A stretch of DNA of 64,000 bases, taken from the NCBI GenBank assembly GCA_021234155.1, contig JAJEKV010000148.1, positions 436,710 to 500,709 on the forward strand, written 5' to 3'. The notes below the pieces were generated by a model. The model was not told the DNA's origin. It ran no database searches and saw only the letters and a list, made by a program, of their open reading frames with translations. Below, piece after piece: positions 25,675 through 35,672 of this stretch; position 1 is the stretch's first letter, and every line of letters starts with the position of its first letter. This DNA comes from Isoetes taiwanensis. Its lineage: Eukaryota > Streptophyta > Lycopodiopsida > Isoetales > Isoetaceae. The translations under genes were made by a program, and so were the position numbers.

Positions 25675-25855
25675 ATGGATTAACTCAGACAACAAGTTAA
25701 ATGGTCAACTCGGACCATGAGTCCCATGGTTAACTCAGACACTGAGTTCAAATGGGATAACTCAAACACCATTACCCAAATGCGTTAACTCGAACCATGT
25801 GTGCCATGGTTAACTCAGACACCAATACCCAAATAAATTAACTAAGACGCATCCA
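25675..25855 (+). repeat. Nested minisatellite, left block
   Basis: Units contain TTAACTC(A/G)GAC followed either by a CATGTG(C/T)CCCATGG type or by a CACCAATACCCAAATG type. These two half-units of about 26 bp alternate to give a period of roughly 53 bp. The same array resumes at 26290. Confidence 0.8.
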
Positions 25856-26040
25856 TATAGATGTATCTATTCTTCAACTTACAAAGGTATTTTGTATTGA
25901 ATGCTATTCGGTTTTGGAATTTTGCTTCTAGCATACGACACAGGACAAGCCACAAACCAACTGATTAGTTCATATGACATTTACAAAAGTATTTTGTATT
26001 GAATGCCATTTCGATTTTGTGTTCCCGCCCTAATTAACAA

Positions 26041-26191
26041 TGCAGGAGCTATGTTTTTTTTTAGCGTTGTTACCTTTAAAAAGTCATTACGGCCAAAACA
26101 TTTACAGGCTTTCAACATTTAGAAAGTCATTGTGGCCAAAATAGTTATAGGCTCCCAACTTATGTGCAGCAACACTGGGCACCATTACTAG
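26041..26191 (+). mobile_element. 3' end of a Helitron inside the minisatellite
   Basis: It ends with the family hairpin in decayed form (GTGCAGC, loop AAC, ACTGGGC at 26164-26180), seven bases (ACCATTA), CTAG at 26188-26191 and then a T. The sequence upstream (AAGTCATTGTGGCCAAAATA, then GGCTCCCAACTTATG) resembles the sequence before the ends at 51288 and 58242. The 5' end was not found. A duplicated block around TATTTTGTATTGAATGC (25888 and 25990) lies just upstream and may belong to this copy. Confidence 0.75.
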
Positions 26192-26289
26192 TGCTATAAG
26201 AGTATTGTGCATGATGAGTAAATAAATGTATGGTATTAGTGTATTATGCAGTTATTAAAGATGTAAGCATTTATAGGTGATCTAGGTTA

Positions 26290-27065
26290 TAGTAATGCTA
26301 ACTTGGACAATAGATTCAAATGGGTTAACTCATTGGATATCAAGTTCAAGCGGGTTAAGTCCGACCATTGTGGCCTAGGATTAACTTGAATGCCAAGGTC
26401 AAATGGGTTGAGTTGGACCATGTGCTCTAGGGTTAACGCGAACATCAAGTTCAAGTGGCTTACCTAGGACCATGTGGCCCAAGGTTAACTTAGACATTAA
26501 TAATCAAAAGGCTAAACTTGGACCATGTGCCTTAGGGTTAACTCGGACATCAAGTTCAAGTGGGCTAATTCGGACCAAGTTCCTCGGAGTTAACTCGGAC
26601 ATCAATACCAAATGGGTTAACTCGGACCACATGCCCCATAAATATCCCAATGGGTTAACTTGGACCATGTGCCTAATGGCTAACTAGGAAACCAATAACC
26701 AAATGCATTAACTTGGACCATGTGCCCCAAGGCTAAAACAGACACCAATGCTGAAATGGCTTAACTTGGACCATGTGCAATAGGGTTAGCTTGGACAATC
26801 ATACCCAAATGGTTAATTAGGCCATGTGCCCCAGGGTTGCGCTATGACTAACTTGGGCGATCATACCTTGAAGGTTGACTCAAACCGTATAGTCTCATGT
26901 TAACTCAAACACCAATACCCAAATGGGTTAATTCGGACCATGTTGCTACGGTTAATATAGAACATGTGTCTTAGGGTGAACTCAGACAACATTGCAAAAG
27001 GATAGGGCTTAACTTGGACCATACACACTAGGGTTAACTAAAGTTTATCTAGGGTTAACTAAAGT
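26290..27065 (+). repeat. Nested minisatellite, right block
   Basis: This continues the 25675 array with about 15 diverged units. The clearest are TTAACTCGGACATCAA with GTTCAAGTGG, and TTAACTTGGACCATGTGCC. Two different half-units alternate. Unit divergence is high, so the array is old. No useful open frame runs through it. Confidence 0.85.
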
Positions 27066-29786
27066 ATTTCTAAAATTAATTCATGCATGCTGTTATGGAA
27101 GGTTTAGACCAGCTAATGTGAATACAATTTACACAAACCAATGCAAAGCTAAGACTGAGAAAAGAAATTGCAATTCTGAAATATTAATTTATTGTAACTC
27201 ATTACAGTGCGTCACAAATTTGTCCCTTGTTTCTTGATTCCCGCCAATCTGCTGGTGGAACTTGCTGATACATGCTCATTCGATCAAGATGCGTAGGTTT
27301 TCTTTTCATAAAAGAATGTTTGAAGTAGTTTTGCGACATAGTATAGAGTTCGAGCTGTTTCTGGGTTTTTTTTTTTTCTTCAATTTAAGTCAAAGTTAGC
27401 CTGTATATCAGACAGACATGCCTCAGAATTTGTCTTGGTTTTTAAACTTTGTAGCCTAGTTTCTCCAAAACAAATCCAGTTTTTCTTTTTGAGAGATTAG
27501 AACATCTGGAATCTAGATTAAATTTGAACCTTTCTAGTCTGAATTCGAATCTTGATTGTAGGCCATATTGAGGATTTTGAATCTTGAATGTAGGTTAGCC
27601 ACATTATCCAAACTGAGAGAGATCAACCCATTTGGTGCCCAAGCATAGCTGTGGAGCAGACACCAAATTCTTACTCGGGAATTGCTTTCACATCTCAAGC
27701 AGGGATAACGACAGTTGCAGAACACTTATGCTTGTTTTTTGGCACTACCACTTAATTTTAAATGCTTCTTAGATGACTAGAAATGGTGCTCTGTTCTATC
27801 TGCAAAAGATGTATGAAGGTATGATCATAGGAGACATGGAATTTTCTATGGTTCCTTTGCTGGTAGAATGGCAAAACAGAATGTTACTGTTAAATTACTA
27901 GCACTGTTAATCTCAATGCACAGATTTTGAAGAGTATCAGGATGTAGGAGAATCTCTAGAGCTTTAGCAATCAATTTTTCTTCTTGTCAAGAACGTTGTA
28001 AAATAGTTTATGGTACAGGTTGCTCACTTGAAAGATGTGGCACTGAGTAGGTCATTGAGGATGAAGTGAAGCTCTTCTTGAAGGTTGAATTTAACCAGGT
28101 ACTATCTTGCTTCTACTATTATCTTTCCAGTTATAACTATATAGTTCACCATTTTTATGCATAGAAGTACCATTATGTCTTAGAAATCAAACACAATCAG
28201 GAGACCAGGTTAGGAGTTTTCTGTTGAAGTGGTTGAGAATCCGTTTTAAACTTCATTTTAATCATTTGAAGAGGGAATAGAAGGTGATGTCATGTGCCAA
28301 ATGCTACCTTTCAGTAAGAGGCCAGAATCTATGGTATTTTGGAGTTTGCATCTCATTTTACATAGATTGTTTATATGGGTTGTATCAAGGCTACTTAATA
28401 CTTCAAATATAGCGCTATATGCATAGATTGATTCCTAGAATGAAGACAACATATGTGATTTGTAGTAGTCTTGTTTCAAGGCTTTAAATTACGTGCATGT
28501 AAGGGTTTCATTTGAAACATTGCTGATACATCTCTAATACGAGAAAGTGATGCATTATCGTCCATTTTGAATCATAACTGATGCCTTAAAAACCCACATC
28601 TTGGTTCATTTTGGATTATAAGATGCCTTAAGAAACCATCTCTTGGTTCATCCTTGTGTTAAATCTTTACTTATTATATTCCAAAACCTTGGTTGGTTCA
28701 TCCTTGTGACGAGACGATACAAAACACAAATATATGAAAGCCTTTAACTATTATTTCTTGTAAGATAGAGTACTATACTGACCAGACATCCTGATCTAGG
28801 ATCAATTAAAAACAGACTAAACAGAACAGACCAGACATTGCTAAGCTTCATGCTGCAGGGCACTGTGAATGGAAGCAATCTTAACGTTGATGTTGCCAAG
28901 AGGTCCGGATGTAGTCCAGTCAGAAATGTCAACGATGAGGTTGTCAGAGAAGGTCTTCTTGATGAGCTTGTTTTTGCCGGAAAGGCCCTTGCAAAGAGCA
29001 GCTCAACAGAGTCAGAAACAAGTCAGAAACAAGCAAGAAATGCCATCGGAGAGGGAACCTAAAACCTGAGAGTCTACATATTGAGCACAATATTTTGATT
29101 GATCTGGATATATCAACAGAGATGTATTTGACACAAAAAATGTCAGAAAGAAGGTCTATGTGAACGGGCAGATGAGAAAGCTTGCAGGGCAGCATCAATT
29201 TATTTTTTTTCCGTTAAATGCTTGAATCTAGCATTCCGACCTCAAACAAAGCTGCTTCCTGCATCTGTATGAAACAAAAGATTTTGTGAGACTTTGATTA
29301 ACTAGAAAAAAATGCAACCTTCCCTGTAGATTATCTCCGAAGCATCCTTGATTGGTGCCAAGCTTAGCCATGAATCCTCTGCCTTCTGCTGTCCTTCCCT
29401 GGTGCCGGAGAATGCCGCAAGATTGAACAGCCGCAGAAGAATGGGCTAGGGTTCATGTTCCTTTATTAAATCTACGGCTCAGATACCATCCCTAAAAATA
29501 GACGGCTCAGATCAAACATAAGAAGTTCAAATTGCATTATTTTAAGATCCATATTAGAATGTACGACATGCAATAAAAAGAATGTACGGCAGGCAATAAA
29601 GGGGAAAGTGATCCATTTTTGTGTGAGCCACTATTGGGTGCAGGTCCACTATTGGTCCCCCTCCCCAAATACCCCTTGAGCTTGCCCCCAGGAATAAAAT
29701 GAACGCTACTGATCTTACGCTCAGATTACGTGGCAGGACGAGAGACACTTGTGCCTATGCACGTTAGACACATGCTTTCTTCTGAT
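27066..29786. other. No supported gene
   Basis: AT-rich DNA. Three overlapping frames at 28838-29198 on both strands (66-84 codons) are mutually exclusive and unrecognised. Two nearby ACGGCTCAGAT motifs (about 29473 and 29502) are noted in the findings. Confidence 0.4.
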
Positions 29787-29872
29787 ACAAACAAGAATAG
29801 CCGCTTAAAGAATAGACCAGTGGAGTTATTTATTTGTCTTGCAGGCCGCTTATCTACACATGTATATGTATA
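29787..29872 (+). repeat. Direct repeat, left copy (partner at 34244-34320)
   Basis: CAAGAATAGCCGCTTA, AGAATAG, GTGGAGTTATTTATTTGTCT and CTATCTACA/TTATCTACA are shared in order with 34244-34320. Similarity is high over about 75 bp. The pair brackets the two head-to-tail Helitrons. Confidence 0.75.
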
Positions 29873-30404
29873 TGCACGTTAGACACATGATGCTTTCTTC
29901 TTAATGACAGTAGACAGTAGGCGGCCATTTTCATACATGACAAAGAGGGCGAGGGCGCCATTTAATACGAGAGGCGTGAGTAAAGATGACATTTTAATAC
30001 ATGACAGTAGGCAGTAGGCGGCCATTTTCATATACAAGAAGCTTCACAGCGGCTGCGCACTTAAGTGGGTATTTTCCATGTCACAGATGGGACCTTCGCA
30101 GCCAATGGCCACCGTCGGACCAGTAGCTCTAACCAGTAGCTCTAACCAGATAATTTGCCGGTAAGTGTCATGCTCCAAAGGATTTTGAATAGAAACACAA
30201 AATTATTTGCCGGATTTTGAAGGAAACCCCACAATTTCCTACAATTTGTTTGCCGGCAAATAAAAATTCAAACCGGAAAATAAGGATGGGGACCAGAAAT
30301 TTAGGAGACTAACTCCTAGTTTTTCGATGCCGCCGTCCTTTAGAAGCAAGAACAGCAGGGGCCCAAACTCTTAAATTCTTGAACGTAAGTACGTACCTTA
30401 ATAC

Positions 30405-30549
30405 ATTATGACATTTATGACATTATGACATTTATGACATTATGCTTTTAATAGGGCACATGTTTTTAATACTTGACTTTATGACATTAATAGGGCACAT
30501 GTTTTTAATACATGACATTATGACATTAATGCATGACATTATGACATTA
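30405..30549 (+). repeat. ATGACATT minisatellite
   Basis: ATGACATT units are arranged in blocks, with a larger duplicated block containing AATAGGGCACATGTTTTTAA (near 30450 and 30490). It directly abuts the Helitron 3' end at 30550. Confidence 0.85.
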
Positions 30550-32469
30550 CTTGTTAAGGTGCCCAACATTGCTGGGCATAGCTAGGAACTGTAAATGATA
30601 TACTGAAGCAATTGTTAAAAATGGATTCACGTTTTTTAAAGTTAGATAATCAAGAGCATTCGACCACATTTTTCACTTCCCCTTACCTTTTCCCTTTTCC
30701 TTTTGCCTTTGTCTACCCTTTTTTTTTTTTTTTTTCTATTTTCCTTTTGCCCCTTTTCCCTTTTTACATTTTCCAATTTACCTTTTTTCTTTTTCCATTA
30801 TTCCATTTCCCCTATTTCACTTTTCTATTTTTTGCTTCCCCATTTTTCCTTTTCTATTTTCCCCTTCCCTTTTCTCCAATTTGTGGTTGCCCTTTTTCCT
30901 TTTCCCTGTGCTTCCCATTTCCCGGGCTTGGCCCTATCTTCCAAGTTTCCTTCCCTTCCCCGCCCTTTTTTACTTTCCTTCCTCCCTACCTTTTCTTTTC
31001 CCCCTTTTTTCCTTCCCCTTTTCCTCTTTTTTACCCGGCCTCTTCCATCTTCCCTTTTTTTTTTTTCTAGTGCCCTTTTCCTTTCTTTTCCCCCTCCTTT
31101 TTCTTTTCCATGTACATTTTTCCTTGGGTTTCCCCTTCCCCCTTTTTTTGCCATGTCCCTCTTTTCTTCTATTTTCCCATGCTCTTTTTCGCTCCTCTTT
31201 TCCCCTTTCTTCACCTTTTCCCTCCTCCCCTCCTTTTCCATTTTTTCCTTCTCTTTTTTCTTTTTCTATTTTGCTCTTCCTTTTCGTTCACCTCCCCTTT
31301 CTATTTCCCCATTTTACCCCCCTTTTTTCCCTTTTTCCTTTTTCCACTTGCCTTTTCCCTTTTTTTCACATTTGCCTTTTCCGTTTTCCCCTCCTCACTT
31401 TTCCCTTTTTCTATCTACCCCTTCCTTTTTTTCCCCTCCCCTTTTACATTCCCTTTTTCCTTCTATCTTTTTTTATTTTCCTTTTCTCCTATCCCATCCC
31501 CTTCGCTTCCCTTTCCCCCTTCCCCTTTTTCTTTTTCCTTTTTTTTTTTTAACCAATAGCCTTTTTCCCTTTCCTTTTCCTCCTCTTCCTCTTCCTCTCT
31601 TCCGCTTTTTTTCGTGCCCGTTTTCCCTTCCATTTCCCTCTCTTCCGCCTTCTTTTTATTTTCTTTTTCTCTTTATTTTTTCTCATGTCCTTTTTCCCTT
31701 CCTTTTATTTGTCTCCCCCATTTTACAGTGTCATTTCTTCCTTCCCTTTGCCCACCCTTTCTCTCTTTCCTTTATCTCGTAGTTTTTTTCTTTCTCTTTC
31801 CTCCCTCTGTTCTTTTCCTTTTCCCTTTTCCCCTTTCCTCCCTTCTTTCTCTCTTCCTTTTTTCCGCTTCTCTTTTCCTTATTTTCTCTTCCTCTTTTTC
31901 CCATGCCCTTTTCCCCCTCCCCTCCTTTTTTCCTTTTTCCCTTTCCATTCCTTCTCCCCTCCCATTTTCTCTTTCCTTTTTTTTGTATCCTTTTTCCCTT
32001 CCTTTTTTCTTCTTTCCCCACCTTTTTCCTCTTCCTCTTTCCCACTGTTCCTTTTCATTCCCTCCTCCTCCCCCGTTTTCCCCTTTCTATTTCCCTTTTC
32101 TTTTTCTTTTCCCTTCCCTTTTTTCTTACCCTTTTCCTCATCCCCTTTTTCCCTTCCTTTTTACTCCTATCCTCACCCTTTCCCTCCTCTCCTTTTCGTT
32201 TTTTTTCTTTCTTTCTCTCTTTCTTTTCCTTTTCCTTTTTCATGCTCTTTTCCATTTCTTTTTCCCTTTTACCCATGTCTTTTTGTCTTTCACTTTGCCT
32301 CTTTCTCCTCCCTTTCCTTTTCCCTTTCATCTTCAGACATTAGAGCATGGCCAATCATTATGGTGGGAAGTTGTGTAATAAATCTCGGTCTTCAGATGCA
32401 ATAAGATAATCTCAACCATCCAAATTAGGGTTTGCTTCATGACATACACTAAAACTTTATAATATAATA
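30550..32469 (-). mobile_element. Non-autonomous Helitron with polypurine body
   Basis: The minus-strand element starts near 32469 with TATTATATTATAAAG, a variant of TCTTATATTATAATG. It is followed by AACCCTAATTTGGATGG, TGAGATTATCT and CCGAGATTTATTACAC, which match the other members. It ends with the hairpin GCCCAGC-ATT... pairing to GTTGGGC (30561-30577), a seven-base spacer and CAAG (30550-30553) before a host T. Almost all the body is a purine tract on the element strand. The first dinucleotide is TA rather than TC, so the 5' end has mutated. It encodes no protein: the long plus-strand frames exist only because pyrimidine DNA lacks stops. Confidence 0.75.
30675..32335 (-). repeat. Polypurine tract (pyrimidine on plus), 1.66 kb
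   Basis: Nearly pure C/T on the plus strand in runs such as CCCTTTTCC. It is punctuated by the motif read on the minus strand as GGCATGG or close variants. It forms the body of the Helitron at 30550-32469. The strand bias makes H-DNA or triplex structure plausible. Confidence 0.95.
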
Positions 32470-32470
32470 A

Positions 32471-34015
32471 TTAGGAACGGTGTTCTTTACATATCGGGCA
32501 AATGTTGGGAACATTTTGTGGATGGAAACCTATTCAGCTCGGACTCATTTTTATACATCTAATATAATAGAAACCAAGTCCATCATTGCTAGGCTATAAA
32601 GAGGTTTTTGTGCATTTGATAACCTTCCCTTTGTTCTATCCCCAGATATCCTTTTTTTCCTCATTTTCTTTTACATTTTCTTTTTTTCCCTTTTTCTTAT
32701 TTTCCTTTTGCACATTTACTTTTCTCCTTCTCTCTTTTTTTTTACCCTCTTCTCCCTCCTCTTTTCTTCCTTTTCTCCTTCTCATTTTTCCTTCCTTTTC
32801 CTTTTTGATTTGGCTTTCTTTTTCCTTCCCTTTTCACCTTTCTCCACCCTTCCCCATTTTTCTATTGATCTTTTTTTCCCTTTCCTTTTTGCTTTTCTCT
32901 TTTCCCTTCCTTTTCTCATGCCCTTTGCATTCCCTTTTTCCCATCTTTTTTATGTTTTTTCTTCTCTCCCTCCACCCTCTTCATCTTATCTCATGTCTCT
33001 TTTTTCCCATTTTCTTCTTTCTTTTTTTCTCATGCCTTTTTTTCCTTTCCTTCCCCCCTTTGCCTTCCTTTTTCCTTTTCCCTTTCCCTTTTTTTTCATC
33101 ATTTCCCCACCCTTTCCATTTTTCCTGCCCTTCTTTTCCTCTTTCCTTCCCCTCCCTTTTCTCTTTTTCCTTTTCCCTTTCTTGGCTTTCCCTTACCCTC
33201 TTCCCCTTTTCCCGTCCCTATTCCTTTTTCTTTTTTCCTTTCCCCATGCTCTTTTTCCCTTTATTTTACCCTTCCCTCACCCTTTCCCTCTCCAGTTTTT
33301 CCAGGCCTTTTTCCCTTCCTCTTTTCCATTTTCCCTCCTTATTCCTCGTGGTTCTTTTTCTTTCCCCTTTCCCTTTTCGCCTCCCATTTCCTTTTCCTTT
33401 TCCTTCTTTTTTTTCATCCTTTTTTCTTTTTCCATGCCCTTTTAAAACTTTCCTTTCCACCTTTTTTTCCCTTCTCTCTTTTCCTTTCCATTTCCCTGTA
33501 CACCTTTTTCCATTCTATTTTTTCCACCTTTTTCACATTACCCCTTTTTCCTCCCTTTTCCCACACTCTTCCCCTTTTTCCCTTTTCCTCTTTTCCTATT
33601 CCATATTTTACATTCTTTTTGCTTTTCACTTTTCCTTTTCCCTTTTTCCATCTCTTTTCCTTTCTTTTTTTTTTCTCACCCCTTTTCCTCTTCTCGTGCC
33701 ACTTTCTCCTTCCTCTCTCATTTCCCTTTCCCTCTCCCTTTTCCTCATGCCCTTTTCCCTTTTTCGCCTCCTTTTTCCTTCCCTTTCTATTTTTCCATGC
33801 CCTTTTTTCCCTCTCCACCATTCTTATCTTCCCCTTTTCCCTTCCACACCCTTTTCGTCTTCATTTTTTCCATTGCCTTTTTTCTTCCCTTTTCCTCCCT
33901 TCCCCTTTTTTTTTCCCTTATTCTGTCCTCACCCTTTCCCCCTTTTCCTTTTCATAGTGTCTTTTTTTCCTTCCTTTTTCTCCCTTTCTTTTTCTAAGCT
34001 ATATAAACAGCTCGT
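32471..34015 (-). mobile_element. Helitron with polypurine body, 5' end not found
   Basis: The 3' terminus on the minus strand is CTAA at 32474-32471. Next to it is a region aligning base for base with the 3' end at 58242: GGATGGAAACCTATTCA (32520) and GAAACCAAG, with AGGTTTTTGTGCATTT (32603). The hairpin has decayed. The body (32626-33995) is polypurine on the element strand. No TCTTATATT start was found near 34020, so the 5' end is lost or too diverged. It abuts the next element head to tail at 32470. Confidence 0.65.
32626..33995 (-). repeat. Polypurine tract (pyrimidine on plus), 1.37 kb
   Basis: Near-pure C/T on the plus strand, with recurrent CATGCCCTTTT interruptions. The apparent 490-codon plus-strand frame through it (F, P, S and L only) is a base-composition artefact. 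Confidence 0.95.
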
Positions 34016-34243
34016 GCAACCAATCCAAGCATACAAAGCTAGAGCATCAAATGGGTAACCTTCCTCGAGCACTTGTTGTGATCCTCATTTCTCTTTGCTT
34101 TACAAAAGAAAGACGAGGAACAGGCTATGTATTGATGATCTAAAATCCATAAAAGCCCCAGAATCTACATTTTAATGGTGGGCATAAAAGCATGGCAAGA
34201 TTTACAGTGGAGCCGTGGAGCCTCCAAAAGGTTTGATATTTTC

Positions 34244-34320
34244 AAGCAAGAATAGCCGCTTAGAGAATAGTGGAGTTATTTATTTGTCTGCTTCTTACAA
34301 GCCTATCTACATATGTATAA
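34244..34320 (+). repeat. Direct repeat, right copy (partner at 29787-29872)
   Basis: See the left copy. It begins CAAGAATAGCCGCTTAGAG and ends near CTATCTACATATGTAT, with a three-base gap relative to the left copy after GAATAG. Confidence 0.75.
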
Positions 34321-34606
34321 TTCAGTTTCCAAACATTCGATTCTTTTATGCTCCACGTATAATTCTTTTTCCTGGGTACATATTTCCGACGGACTTTTTC
34401 GGGACATTTGGCATCCGCTGCCATAACCAGACCCTTAGCTTAAAGTTTGTGCCGAAGTGGTCTGATGTGAGTTGTGAAAGAAATGTAAACGGAAATAGGG
34501 TTCACAAGGCCCCCAAAAATTTATCATTATTAGTTTTTCACAATATTTTTTAGATGAAACCAATATAATAAACTAATGTTACTAAGTGGGTTAATGCGCT
34601 AGGTAA

Positions 34607-34654
34607 CCGGCCGGATCTCGTGGTTTCTGGCCGGAAACCCTGAGATCCGACCGG
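34607..34654. other. Long imperfect hairpin, 18 paired bases
   Basis: Stem segments in order are CCGG, CGGATCTC and GGTTTC, then loop TGGCCG, then GAAACC, GAGATCCG and CCGG. The breaks are one single mismatch and one two-base mismatch. The paired mismatches and GC content contrast with the AT-rich surroundings. It may be the core of a foldback element or a small-RNA precursor. Confidence 0.7.
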
Positions 34655-35672
34655 CTATCCAACGTGAACCGCCACTTCATTAAAATTCCATTGTCATGGC
34701 GGACGTTTATTTTTTTTTGGGTTGCCCCTAGGGGGGCAAACCCTTGTTTATATGGGTTTGTGGCATATCCTAAATATATGCTGGAATATACTTAGGATAT
34801 GCTTGTGACTGCTCCAAACCTGCTGTTTCCTGTAGCGGTCATCTGGATTATGCGCAGAAATATTTCATCAGAGAGCAATTTGAGCAAGCGAGAACGAAGA
34901 TCAAGCCTGTTCGATATTTCTGCTGAGATGGAAACCTGAAATTCCTGCAAGACTGCTTTGTTTTTTGTTATTTTTGGTTGTAAACATAGCATTCTGTTTT
35001 CTCCAGATCTCTAATTCAGCTATGGAGGATGCAACATTGAGATTTTACGATCTACCAACATCTCCGCTGCATCAATAAACACTATGCCATGCATTTATGA
35101 AAGGTTTTAGCAAACCCCCAACAATTCTGACCTTCAAAGCTCTGGATATGGCAGATCCGGCACACAAAACCGAGGCAGAAAGCATGGAAATGTATTCTGC
35201 AATTCATCCCCTTTCGCTCGGCTTGTTATTTTTTAAGTTTGGCCAGTAGTGTAATTTGGGCTTATTTGTATGACGTCGAAGTGGCAAAACCAACATGCAT
35301 GCAATGGGTGCAAGAAAATTAATTTTCTTAGATAAGGAAAAGCCCAAAGGAGCTGAGGCTCGGTCTTGGTGGAGAAAATCGAAGGCCACAGATGAGGGAA
35401 ACGTTTTAGGGCAAAAGAAAGGAATCGGTCGTTTAGGAGAGATCGTTTCTTAGCGCAGATGGATCGAAGGCCACAGTTGAAGACGAGATGAGCGGAAAAA
35501 TTAGGGTAGAAGGAGGGAGTCCGGCCAGAAGAAACCGTTTCACATTACAGATACGCGCTGGCAAAATGCCAGAATAATACAAATTTACAGATCTCGCAGA
35601 GTGGTTTATAGAAGGATGTAACGAGCATTTAAAGATCAAGATGAATGATCCTTCTGATTTTTGAAAACGTTA
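34655..35672. other. No supported gene
   Basis: Only a small hairpin around TTGCCCCTAGGGGGGCAA (about 34723) and short unrecognised frames of up to 68 codons (for example 35433-35639 minus) were seen. Confidence 0.4.

Noticed and set aside
30612-34058. Very long plus-strand reading frames (up to 490 codons) made almost only of Phe, Pro, Ser and Leu
   Set aside because: They lie in near-pure pyrimidine DNA. TAA, TAG and TGA all contain purines, so such DNA is open in all three frames on that strand regardless of coding.
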